Part shown: positions 12,621-22,589 of the stretch, piece after piece
Layout: every line of letters starts with the position of its first letter
Numbering within the stretch: position 1 is the stretch's first letter
DNA from: Axinella damicornis
Lineage: Eukaryota; Porifera; Demospongiae; Axinellida; Axinellidae
Reading direction: 5' to 3'
DNA: 64,000 bases
Assembly: GCA_963931865.1 (NCBI GenBank)
Contig: OZ007507.1
Span: 16,731,681 to 16,795,680, forward strand
Position numbers and translations under genes: made by a program
Notes under the pieces: generated by a model
Told to the model about the DNA's origin: nothing
What the model saw: the letters and a program-made list of their open reading frames with translations, nothing else
The model's database searches: none

Positions 12621-12636
12621 CAGTTCGCCCTATTAT

Positions 12637-12796
12637 AATAATTTCATCTCAACTGCCTTTCCAAAGAGTGTCATGTTTGGAGGTTTGTACACAACGGTTA
12701 CTGCATTGTCAGCCCTAAAACATCATAATAATATTATAATTGTAACCATTGTGTACAAACCTCCAAACACGACACTCTTTGGAAAGGCAGTTGAGA
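12637..12796. repeat. Second adjacent palindrome (arms about 60 bp)
   Basis: TTCATCTCAACTGCCTTTCC and its reverse complement GGAAAGGCAGTTGAGATGAA bound arms containing GGAGGTTTGTACACAA / TTGTGTACAAACCTCC, with about 40 nt between. Confidence 0.9.
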
Positions 12797-12875
12797 TGAA
12801 ATTCAAAGTGGCATCTGGAAAGACAGAGTGGTTCAAGGGTCAGATTACTAAGTATGATGGGTTGACTACAGGTTA
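12728..12875 (+). pseudogene. Possible fragment of a small barrel (Tudor/chromo-like) domain
   Basis: The plus strand reads VYKPPNTTLFGKAVEMKF...GKTEWFKGQITKYDGLTTG and then stops. The pattern of a basic strand followed by WFxGxIxxYDG resembles small beta-barrel domains, but I cannot place it in a family. It overlaps the right arm of the palindrome at 12637-12796, so it is probably an element-borne gene remnant. Confidence 0.25.
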
Positions 12876-12949
12876 ATTGAACTGGTATATACTATGAAGA
12901 GAATTTCAAACCATAATTACCAACCATCATCCTCCCTTACCATTCCATC

Positions 12950-13265
12950 AAACTTCAAAGAGCATCCACCTGCTGGCTATTATCAGGTTCAGAACCGAAT
13001 AATAGCTAGCAGATGGATGCTGTTTCAAGCTTGATGGAATTGTGAGGGGGGATGATGGATTCCATCAAACTTCAAAGAGCATATCCACCTGCTGGCTATT
13101 ATCCGGTTCAGAACCAAATAATAGCTAACAGATGGATGCTATTTCAAGCTTGATGGAATTGCGAGGGGGGATGATGGATTCCATCAAACTTCAAAGAGCA
13201 TATCCACCTGCTGGCTATTATCCGGTTCAGAACCAAATAATAACTAACAGATGGATGCTCTTGAA
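12950..13265. repeat. Three tandem units of about 119 bp, each a foldback
   Basis: Each unit runs CCATCAAACTTCAAAGAGCA ... GCTGGCTATTAT ... ATAATAGCTAGCAGATGGA ... AAGCTTGATGG, so its ends are inverted copies. The third unit is truncated. Confidence 0.85.
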
Positions 13266-13639
13266 CCTTGACTGAAACTGGAGTCACCATTCAGGGGTTG
13301 TTTCAACTAAATATCTTTTGTACTGTGAGGTTTGTTTGATATTATAACTGTATACGAGCATCATATTGTTATCCTCTTCCATCAATATAATGAGGATTAG
13401 TGTGTGCATGAGGAAGCACCACTGCATTTCATGATTTGATTGTCGACAGTCACATATATCAATGCCTAGAAGTCATGATTTAGTTACATCTTTATTACAT
13501 CTCCATTGCCTTTGTAATCAACACTGTACAAATTAGTGACTTATAATGTTCTTGCTAACTCAATCATCACATTTTTGATTGAATAATATTATGCATATGA
13601 TTATCATTATTGCTCTGGTAATACTGTTCTCATGACCAT

Positions 13640-14600
13640 TCTAGTGACTGGAGGGACTTACTCTGATGATGTGAGACGACGGGGGCATACTCTTTAATGA
13701 TTTGACTTAAGATGGTCCCACAACATAGTATGTTGTCTATTACTCATGGGACCATTTTAAGTCATTCTCTGAACGCGAATGGGTAATTGGCAGGGACTTA
13801 CACTGATGATGTGAGACAACAGGGGCATACTCCTTAATGATTTGACTTAAGATGGTCCCACAACATAGTATGTTGTCTATTACTCATGGGACCATTTTAA
13901 GTCATTCTCTGAACATGAATGGGTAATTGGCAGGGACTAACTCTGATGATGTGAGACAACAGGGGCTTACTCTTTCATGACTTGACTTAAAATGGTCCCA
14001 TGAGTAATACTATGCACTGTATATCTTCACAGCAACTTAAGTCAACCATATTGACTTAAAATGCTCCCATGGGTGTCCCATGGGTTCTGGTGACTTAAAT
14101 CAGTCCCATGAGACACCCATGGGAAGGGTGACTTAAATCAGTCCCATGGGTAACCCATGGGATTTTTTACACTTTTAAGTCAGTTGCTGCACAACCGAAG
14201 TTATACGACGCTGTATTCCAAAGAGGAAAGTCAAGATGGCGGTTATTCAAACTCAAGGGTCGTTCTTTCGAGGACTGCTCAACCTAGCCACAAAACGCTT
14301 ACGTCCCGCCCTAGAACTTCCTATGGCGTGTCTCCCAACAGCAGAATCGAGTTGCTCGCAGTCTTCGCACTGGAGATTTTTGGCGAATAGTTTGCTGGAA
14401 CTGATTTAACCAGCGAACAACAGCTACAGTGTGAGCTACTGTAATGATGATTGGTCTGCATGTTGACTACCTTCCCTGCTTTGCGTCGAGTAAGTTTGAT
14501 TTCACTGGCTTCATTTTTGTGGGAGAAAAATGGGCTTGAACAAATTGTCTGGCCACGCCCACCGCGCGGGGATCCCGTAACCTTAAGCAAGGTAAGTTTA
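13640..14600 (+). repeat. Third copy of the long repeat, with element-internal flank
   Basis: 13640-14185 matches the left repeat in the same orientation. Beyond it, 14560-14594 (GGGATCCCGTAACCTTAAG) is the reverse complement of 11516-11540, so this is an inverted copy of about 11516-12180. It probably marks the end of a second, mostly deleted element. Confidence 0.7.
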
Positions 14601-14689
14601 AGCTGGAGCCTGTGGTCAGCAAGATGTAGTATATTCATAATTTCAAGTATTTCCTGATAACCCGAGTCCGCTAGATGCTGCATGGATTG

Positions 14690-15960
14690 CACAGCTTGTG
14701 CGGATGAGGGGTGGAACATATTCATTTGTTACGCAGCTTGTGCGGATGAGGGGTGGAACTCTTTACCATAATAATATTATTCATTTGTTATGCAGCTTGT
14801 GAAGACAAGGGGTGGAACTTAGTGTATACCATATTCACCTGTTATGCAACTTGCTCAGATGAGGGGTGGAACTCAGTACCATACTCTGATCGTTTGTTAT
14901 GCAGCTTGTGTAGATGAGGGCTGGAATTCATATGCATTCAGTACAATGATTATGTACTATAATGCATGGCATAATAATCATGTTCACTTTAGTAATTAAA
15001 ACTGAAACTAAAATGAGGACTGTCTCGGCCTGTTAATTAAAACTACAACTAAACTAATATTAAAATCACCCAAAAATGGTGGTTACTAAACTAAAAGAGC
15101 CTTTACTAACACTAAACTAAGCAATGCGACTTCTACCTAATTAAACCAAACTAAACTATTTCAGTTTTAGATAACTAAAACAACATTGGGATGAGGGGTG
15201 GAACTCAGTACCATATTCATTTGCTATATGCAGCTTGTGCAGATGAAGGGTGGAAGTCGGTACAATAATTATTCAGTTGTTATGTAGCTTGACAGTGTGT
15301 GGATGAGGTATATATAGAACTATATAAACTTGTGATTCGAAGACAAGGGGTACGTGGAACTTAGTACCATATTCACCTGTTATGCAACTTGCTCTGGTGA
15401 GGGGTGGAACTCTGATCATTTGTTACACAGCTTGTGCAGATAAGGGCTGGATCTAGAATAAACTCAGTACAATGATTATTGTTATGTAGCTGCGGATGAG
15501 GGTTGGAACTTAGTACCATAATGCTATGTACATGTAGCTTGTGCGGAAGAGGTATGGAACTAAGTCCATCAACCTTTTGAAGTGCAGCTTTTCTTTTTTT
15601 CTTTTTTGTATAAAACTTTATGCAGATGCAAAGGACATAGTGAGTAGTGACAAAAACACTAATACAAGCACATAGCTAGTGAAGATAAGGAGTAGAACTT
15701 AGTACCATAATAATATTCACCTGTTATGCAACTAGCTTGTGAAGATAAGGAGTAGAACTTAGTACCATAATAATATTCACCTGTTATGCAACTAGCTTGT
15801 GAAGATAAGGAGTAGAACTTAGTACCATAATAATATTCACCTGTTATGCAACTTGCTCAGATGAAGGGCGGGGTCAGTACCACACTCTGATCGTTTGTTA
15901 TGCAGCTAGTGCAGATGAAGCACCCTATTCACTTGTTAAAATATGTAGCTTGTGTGAATG
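14690..15960. repeat. Degenerate minisatellite (about 60 bp) interrupted by an A-rich element
   Basis: The units follow TTATGCAGCTTGTGCGGATG AGGGGTGGAAC(T) ... AGTACCATATTCA. The block at 15661-15840 consists of exact 60-bp copies. A TAACTAAAAC-type element interrupts the array at about 14990-15180. Confidence 0.85.
14990..15185. mobile_element. A-rich short element (TAACTAAAAC family), 5'-incomplete
   Basis: It shares GGACTGTCTCGGCCTGTTAA and CAGTTTTAGATAACTAAAAC with 19292-19505, and its 3' part with 53355-53495. Confidence 0.7.
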
Positions 15961-16044
15961 AGGTTTGACTCCGGCCGGCCACTCCAACATACAGATAATT
16001 CCTTCCCTAGTGAGTACTGTTGACTTTGCAGTCTGCCATGTAAT

Positions 16045-16154
16045 TCTCAAGTAGGCGGAAATCAGCGTTAAAATATTTACGGTAGAATTTGATAACTAAC
16101 AAATAATCAAATTCTACCGTAAATATTTTAACGCTGATTTCCGCCTACTTGAGA
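16045..16154. repeat. Palindrome, 48-bp perfect arms, 14-nt spacer
   Basis: Arms 16045-16092 and 16107-16154; core AAGTAGGCGGAAATCAGCG and its reverse complement. The flanking words AATTACATG and CATGTAATT are also inverted. Confidence 0.95.
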
Positions 16155-16418
16155 TCAGAGAATTACATGAGAATTAATTGAGTACGCCTGCATACCAGGC
16201 GTAGATCCGTGTGTTGCCCGCGGTCAAATGACCAGACCCTCCTTCCCCGCGAGATACTGCAAGCGATCTTCGCTGGGGTTGTTTGGGGCTGGGAACGCTC
16301 GAGACTAAGCCGCTATGTAGTGACTTCCAGACGACTACGCTGTGCGAATAGTCTGGTACCGAGACTACGGCCGAAGGTAGCTAACTAGCTAGTAGCTGTA
16401 TCGTATCCATCATACATA

Positions 16419-17561
16419 ATGACTTGGCAAAGTAGGTTAGTGCGTGTTGTACTGCTAAGCATCTTGGTCCTGACAGTCACACTTATGAAGGTGGACTTCC
16501 TACACAGACCTGGCCCTGGTTCCAGTGATTCCAACTACACCATGGAAGTAGTCTCGTTCCCAGACCCCCCTCGGAAAAATACCATGGAAGGTGATGCCAA
16601 ACGAGCACAACCAAGATTTGTGTATGCAATACAAACAGAGAGTTGTCTGCCAATTCATCTCAAGAAAGCACTAGGCAATCCTGATGATTGCAATTGTGAC
16701 GTATTGGTACTAAGTTACAAACAAAGCTGTACAGCTGATTTGCTGCATCATGTCAAATATATCAATGGTTATTCCCTGAGTTGGCCGGAAGGACGAAACC
16801 TCTTGTGGCAAGTTGCCAAGAGTTGGAACATACAGTATCTCTACTACATTTTCGTGGATGATGACATTGTTCTTAACACAACAAAAACTGGAAATCCGTG
16901 GAGGCAATTTGAAAGATTCCTCTTCAATATTGAACCTGCTGTTGCTGCAGTGGAGACCGATACTAATCCGTATTTCCCTCGTAGGGAAAATGCAATACAG
17001 CATAATAAATGTGTTGTGGATCAACCGAGAGAGTATTTTACAACGGCAAGTTTTGATGATGCTTTCATTGCATATCACTATCAAACTCTGGGTTATCTTC
17101 TCCCGTACTCAACCAACCACATTAAGGAATCCTGGTGGATGTCTGCTGTACGTTTTCGCATAAAATGTGAAGTCACTTTTCGGGGGCAAGTGGTGCTACA
17201 CACTCAGATAACGGGAACCAACCCAGATCACCGCCCATACCCGAGAGGTATTATCAAAAATGACGTGCTTGTCCTAGTGTCTGAAGTTGTGAAAGAGATT
17301 CCTGTTAAGTACAGGAACAACAATGTGCTTCTGGGATGGAAAAGAGATGGAATGGACCATGAGACACTTTCTTCAACCTATTGTCTGCCGCCTCCACTTC
17401 CTCACATGCCGATAAAACCATTTGCTTTCCTTGAGGCACCATTTCCTGATGAGCTTATACATGTATTCACGAGGGTAAAGCCAGTAAAGCCAGAGGGAAA
17501 ACATAAAACTGTGCAAAGGGTAGAAATCTCATACACCCTAGCCAAGTCACAGTACAGCTGA
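16419..17561 (+). CDS. Putative type II Golgi glycosyltransferase (GT-A-like), single exon
   Basis: Intact 380-aa frame. The N-terminus is a short basic stretch followed by a hydrophobic segment (residues 9-24, VVLLSILVLTVTLM) and a polar stem, the layout of Golgi type II transferases. YIFVDDDIVL places an aspartate triplet at residues 147-149, like the metal-binding DxD motif of GT-A enzymes, preceded by a Rossmann-like half (CDVLVLSYK). Other notable stretches are WWMSAVRFRIKCEV and TGTNPDHRPYPRG. I do not recognise the family, so substrate and product are unknown. Residues about 41-57 of the stem come from a foldback-transposon remnant flanked by a 9-bp duplication (16540-16590). It lies in the repeat island between R2 and R3. 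Confidence 0.7.
   Translation: MTWQSRLVRVVLLSILVLTVTLMKVDFLHRPGPGSSDSNYTMEVVSFPDPPRKNTMEGDAKRAQPRFVYAIQTESCLPIHLKKALGNPDDCNCDVLVLSYKQSCTADLLHHVKYINGYSLSWPEGRNLLWQVAKSWNIQYLYYIFVDDDIVLNTTKTGNPWRQFERFLFNIEPAVAAVETDTNPYFPRRENAIQHNKCVVDQPREYFTTASFDDAFIAYHYQTLGYLLPYSTNHIKESWWMSAVRFRIKCEVTFRGQVVLHTQITGTNPDHRPYPRGIIKNDVLVLVSEVVKEIPVKYRNNNVLLGWKRDGMDHETLSSTYCLPPPLPHMPIKPFAFLEAPFPDELIHVFTRVKPVKPEGKHKTVQRVEISYTLAKSQYS
16549..16581 (+). mobile_element. Remnant of TAGTCTCG foldback element inside the glycosyltransferase coding sequence
   Basis: TAGTCTCGTTCCCAGAC is the family terminus. The block is 33 bp long and flanked by CCATGGAAG at 16540-16548 and 16582-16590. The insertion plus duplication adds 42 bp, exactly 14 codons, so the frame is kept. 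Confidence 0.7.
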
Positions 17562-18242
17562 TTGGTATCAATTAGTGTCAATTATGTTTTCACAGCTGCC
17601 TAGCAAGGGTCATATACCTGGCTTCAAAGGCACTGATTATTAGTGTACATATATGGTTTTAGTCTCAGTCCCAGACCCACCAACCCCACATGCACGGATT
17701 ACTGGAAGCGATGCAGGCGCTGGATTAGCCATGCCTTTCAAATGCTGTGATAGATTCTGCTCTAACTCGCAGCAGAACTGATCACGCACGGTCTAATTTA
17801 GCTAACAAGAGGTCCGAGGTTGATGGTCGCAAACAATCAATACTTTAATAGACTCACATATGACCAAAGACGATACAAGATGGACAATTACAAGAATAAG
17901 AACTCAGCTTTTATACTTTCCTCCCTAGCAACCTATAGTCCGCAAAAGGAAACCACAATCAACAGCTACAGTAAATTAAATACAACACATTAACATGGTA
18001 GCGTTCTAACCTTTTAGCACATAAACAACCCTAAGCACTAAAACAGCAAATCCTTAGTCCCTGTAGTTCACACATTTACACATATAAGTGCCAGTCTGTC
18101 ACAAATGCCCATGCACTATTGTTAATAATATATGCTGATTTGCTACAGCAATAAAAGATTTATTATTACAGACATGGTTTCACATGATGGTACTATAATG
18201 GATCTCATGAGTCATGAGACTGCATGGACTGTTCAAAGTGTT

Positions 18243-18335
18243 TGGTAGTCTCAGTCCCAGACCGAAACCAACCCCAGCACGGATACTGGAAACAATCTGC
18301 GCTAGGGTTGGTTTGGGTCTGGGACTGAGACTATG
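18243..18335. mobile_element. Foldback element, TAGTCTCAGTCCCAGACC subfamily
   Basis: The left arm AGTCTCAGTCCCAGACC and the right arm GGTCTGGGACTGAGACT are exact inverted copies around CAACCCCAGCG / CGCTAGGGTTGG. A half copy lies at about 17659-17705. Confidence 0.8.
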
Positions 18336-18702
18336 TAGTATTCTTGAATTTGCAAGTCTATAGCTAGTGGAGGTTATTGTAATACCCACCCGCCGGGGCG
18401 GGGCCTGGGTACACGCTATTCGCTGGTAACATAATGGACAACCTCCGAACACCATCCCATTATGTAGCTCCACCCATCAACTGATTATGATATCACAATG
18501 GGACCTGCCCACCAGCCAGTTTTGGTTGTATGGCGTCCATAGATGGTAGTATACGTAGTGTAATAATGGCAACTTTCCAGAATTTTTCCTCACCAATTTT
18601 CAGCAAACCAACAACGTCATTGTGAAGCATAGTTAATGTTCAAACTTATCACTGTGGGAAATGTTGATAGCAGCTTCATTTACTGTCTATATACTAGCAA
18701 AA

Positions 18703-18705
<3 letters not shown>

Positions 18706-18741
<36 letters not shown>
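18706..18741. repeat. Poly-C tract, 36 bp
   Basis: Uninterrupted run of C; the opposite strand is a 36-nt G run with quadruplex potential. The length may be an assembly estimate. Confidence 0.9.
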
Positions 18742-18742
<1 letters not shown>

Positions 18743-19291
18743 ACACATGAAAGTAGGTGTACCTATACCAATAGGAAGCAGATGCAAACATTTCCCACAA
18801 TGCAGTTGAATGGAGTTTAGATTAAGTTAACGGTGGGAATTCGAAGAGCTTGAAGGATTGCACGCATGCACACTGGGAACAGTGACCATAAGGCACCAAG
18901 TCATTGCCTCAAGCAGCAAGAAGTAGTCTCGCGGGGCCAGACCCACACGGAAGGGAGGGTCTGGTCAAGTGGCAATTAGCAATTTGTTGTTGACACAGAA
19001 GTTTTCTGGTATGCAATGCTGATCTGTAAGATTATTCACAGTTCACACCTTGTACTATGCAAGTCGAGTTACGTAACAATCAAAACAGTAGCTGTTAACA
19101 GGTACCTGCGCAGTAGCTGAAAGTGGAGGAAAGCCGGCTCAGACGCCTATTGATATCCCCGGGGGGGTTACCAGGTAAATTGCCAAGTAATGGCTGCCCA
19201 GCCAAGGATGAAGGTCGCCCTCAACCTGAAGTGATATTGAGAAAAAATTTCGCTTCTCGCCTCTGTCCACTACATTCACCACTGCAGTGCA

Positions 19292-19505
19292 CCCAATGTT
19301 GTTTTAGTTAACTAAAACTAGAAATATATTGCATTTTAGTATGGCATATTTCACTTTAGTAATTAAAACAAAAACTAAAATGGGGACTGTCTCAGTCTGT
19401 TAATTAAAACTACAACTAAACTAATATTAAAAACAACGCGACTTCTTCATAATTAAAACCAAAAACTAAACTACTTCAGTTTTAGATAACTAAAACAACA
19501 TTGCG
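19292..19505. mobile_element. A-rich MITE-like element (TAACTAAAAC family), most complete copy
   Basis: It begins CAATGTTGTTTTAGTTAACT and ends GTTTTAGATAACTAAAACAA then CATTG, giving terminal inverted repeats of about 24 bp. Related copies are at 14990-15185 and 53355-53495. Confidence 0.75.
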
Positions 19506-19796
19506 CTGAGGCTGAGTGACTGCATGCACCCCCCTTTCCAAATTTCTAGATCTGCCACTTGTGAGCGTTTCCATTCGGTGACCAGACACCTTACCCAGAC
19601 TTGCTAGGCCAGCATCTTTGTCATTAGTGCCTTTTGGAAATTGTATAGCACATGCCAATCACCGGGAAATTGAGTCAACCCCCGGGAAATTGAGTCAACC
19701 ACTTTAGTTGACTTTTGTATTCATGACAGATTTCTTGTAGTATGTTGTACGTTTTTGCGTTACCTACGATAATGACATACTTCTGGCCCAGTTCCT

Positions 19797-20160
19797 GTAC
19801 AAATATACTTGGTGTAGGCTTGTTCCCAGCACCAGTATATGATTGCTTCCAGTATGAAATACGGTGGGGGAAGGCCTGGGAGATCTGGTCACATGTGGTG
19901 CCATCAGGTAGACATGGTAGACAGGTGCCCAATGAAGAATCTCAATATCCTGTCTTGTGCTTTCTGTCCAAACACTGGATGTCAGAGCGTTCGCAAGGCG
20001 GATGATTGATACCGTTCATTGTTCAGGAACGGATCGATGTGACAGGAATATAACGCCCCCCCCCCCCCGTGTGTGTACCATCTGTCTACCTGATGTCATC
20101 GCACATGACCAGATCTCCCAGGCCTTCCCCCGCTGTATTTCATACTGGGAGTGATCAAAT
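19797..20160. repeat. Spaced inverted repeat, arms about 70-80 bp
   Basis: Around 19852-19925, GGGGGAAGGCCTGGGAGATC and the adjacent GGTAGACA return inverted at 20085-20152 as TGTCTACC ... GATCTCCCAGGCCTTCCCCC. About 160 bp separate the arms, including a 13-nt C run. Confidence 0.8.
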
Positions 20161-20577
20161 AGTGGCGGCAGTGGGGCTATACTTGTACACCAATAGGAGT
20201 GTAAGAGTGTTTGGATTGACAACTTCTGTGCATGTCATGTTTGATACATCCTTATCTGCTGATTGCTGTCCAAAACATCAATACCTGTCAAGAAGACTTC
20301 CATTCTACCATGGAAAAACTTTTTTAGTTGAGTACGCGAAATGGCACTAATTCATTATTAGTAGGCGAAATGGGAGTAGGCGAAGTGGCACTAACCCGTG
20401 CTGACTATAGCAGCATATTTTCAAGTTCCTGTGTAGTACTTCTGCACAGACCCCCCTCAGCCAAACACTGGAGGTACATACCGCTGGGAGTGCTTCAACC
20501 CCATTGCCTCGAGGGAACTATTGCGGTGCCCCATCCTGACAGAGCCCTCTTTGAAGGTGCTAACTCGATTAGGGGGA

Positions 20578-20672
20578 TGGTAGCCTCGTTCCCAGGCCCG
20601 CGCGCCGTTTCGGGTGCACGAAAGAACTGCAAGCGACGAAAAGCTGGGCGGGGCCTGGGAACGAGGCTAGGG
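20578..20672. mobile_element. Foldback element, TAGCCTCGTTCCCAGGCC subfamily
   Basis: Left end TAGCCTCGTTCCCAGGCC and right end GGCCTGGGAACGAGGCTA, with GCAAGCGACGAAAAGCTGGG inside, as in the copies at 41321 and 52266. No clear target duplication. Confidence 0.8.
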
Positions 20673-21116
20673 GGCAGAGGAGGGAGTGCAAGCTTACGGA
20701 GGTTGGTATTCGTCCGTTACCTCTTCCGGTAGTATTCGTTATGAATTCGGAGTTATGCGATTTCCGTGCAACGAAACAGCCATGTCAGACGGCTTCGAGA
20801 AGCAGATTTTGGCACCGACTGTTCCAGATGTGTTCATGCGAGCGACTCCTTTGAGATATGTGTATCTCAGTGGTCAAGAGTCTATTTAGCTATCAAGACA
20901 GTTGAGACTGCTCCCGTCTTTGTTTGAGAACGCTGTAAAGTCGGATCTAGCTTGAAGCGTCTCAAGGTGGTCAGATTCAAGCGCCTGTAGTGCAAGAACG
21001 CAGGGTGCTATGATGATCGGACCTGCGCCTGATGAAAGCCCCATCTCTGTACTTTCAGAAAATAGCCACATCATGGGGTGACAACCCCATCAGATTTGGA
21101 GCTGTGAGCCCCCAAT

Positions 21117-22162
21117 TGATCACAAGGTGTGCTTTTTTCATGTAGGGATCAAGGCAACCTGAAGAACCACTGGAGAAAACTACCTAGCAATACGATACTT
21201 AGGGTACGCACAGCTTAGGGCACACATGTATGGCTCACTCTAATTTCATTTCGATCCCGAGCCTCCATCCCACATCTCTTTGCAATGCTTTTCATGTTGT
21301 CAGTGACAAGAGGTTGGAAATGATATTGCGTACATGACTACAGCTCTTTGTTACGGTCATTTTCGTTTAGTCTTTCAGCCTTTTTTGTTTGTATACAGCA
21401 TACCATGCTTTCAATCAAGACTGCATTGTGAGGGGTTGGTTTTCAGTAAGTCCATTTGCATGTACGCATAAACAAGCAGAAAATGGCTTAAGCCCAGTTC
21501 CAAACAGGAGTTACAAAACAGCCAGGTATGCGCATATACTGGCATTTGGATAGCACCCACGTCCACTTTCACAAAGATACAGTATATCATTGCAGCTTGT
21601 GTCCCTACGTACTGTAGTACATAGGCCTGCTGATCTAGCACTGGAGCACCTGCATGGGTACTAGGCTAGGTGCTACTGCTGATTGTTATATAATTATTAT
21701 TAAATTAAGTACAACACTCCACAATTATTATTGGCTGCATACATTTATAGCTAGCTAGGGTCATCTATTTTATACTTTGTAAGTATCTATATAGAGAAAG
21801 TGTAAGAACATGTACAATAAATTATATATTTGGAGAAGAAACTATTCTACATGGCACAAAATATTGTAATGAATAAAGAGCATAATCAGCAGAACAAGAA
21901 ATAAAAGTAAGGGGGGAACAGTAAACTATAACATAAAAGGACAAAAAGTTTATCTAAAACCAAAGGTAAATATACAGAAATACCAAGGACTAAATTAGTA
22001 CGTAGTTTTGGCAATTACGTGCAAGAACAATCAAAGGGTCATGATCTAGTGTACCAGGGTGGGCCAACCCAAAATCATGCATGCAGGTACTGCTGCTGCA
22101 AGACTATACCTACTATAACAGTACTATAAGTACAGTACATATGGCCAAAATTTTACATTTAG
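21117..22162 (+). pseudogene. Duplicated R2 3' end with broken last exon
   Basis: Copy of 7588-8518. The copied last exon (21146-21187) is 42 nt against 43 in R2; one A is missing from an AAA run, which would put the tail out of frame. No other R2 exon is present upstream, so it is not a gene. It carries about 130 bp of extra sequence at about 21870-22000. Its end is close to the R3 promoter region. Confidence 0.8.
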
Positions 22163-22589
22163 CGGCTGTTAAGGGCATTCAGCCCTTCCATCTAACAGTA
22201 GATCCCTGATTTTGTTATTCCGATTTGGAATTTCCTAGGCTGCATATGCATGCTTCCATTAGATCTCCACACCAATGACACCACTGCAGCTGCTATGCAG
22301 AACCATGCAGACGTCGCGATGAGCTGCAAGCTGTTTTTGCAGCTAGCTAGCTAGTTTAAGTATATAGACTAAACAGCCTGTATTGATAAACAATTCCCAA
22401 CTGTTACACTCCAGCCTGAGGTAGCTAGCTAGCTAGAGAGCATGACGTTTTCGTTTCTCCTACTACTTCCGAGCAACGCGGAAATTCTCTAGTATAATGA
22501 ATAATAGCACTGATTAACAATCCTCTATTAACTACTAAATGAATTTGTTTGAACTTTTATACCCAGCGTGAGGTAGTTAGCTACGGAAC

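Larger units (their letters stand above)
17562..21116. other. Repeat-rich spacer between the glycosyltransferase and the R2 3'-end duplicate
   Basis: No convincing gene. It holds foldback elements, a poly-C tract, an A-rich element and a spaced inverted repeat, listed separately. AATAAA at 18150-18155 is a possible poly(A) signal for the glycosyltransferase but is about 590 nt past the stop. Short open frames here lack domain patterns. Confidence 0.5.

Noticed and set aside
15661..15850. Possible CRISPR-like direct repeats
   Set aside because: Units are contiguous with no unique spacers; it is a eukaryotic minisatellite.
19123..19311. Short plus-strand frames in 19100-20900 as genes
   Set aside because: All overlap repeats or inverted-repeat arms and show no family pattern.
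20578..20672. Target duplication for this foldback
   Set aside because: The flanks GGGGGATGG and GGGGGCAGA share only a G run, which is not convincing.
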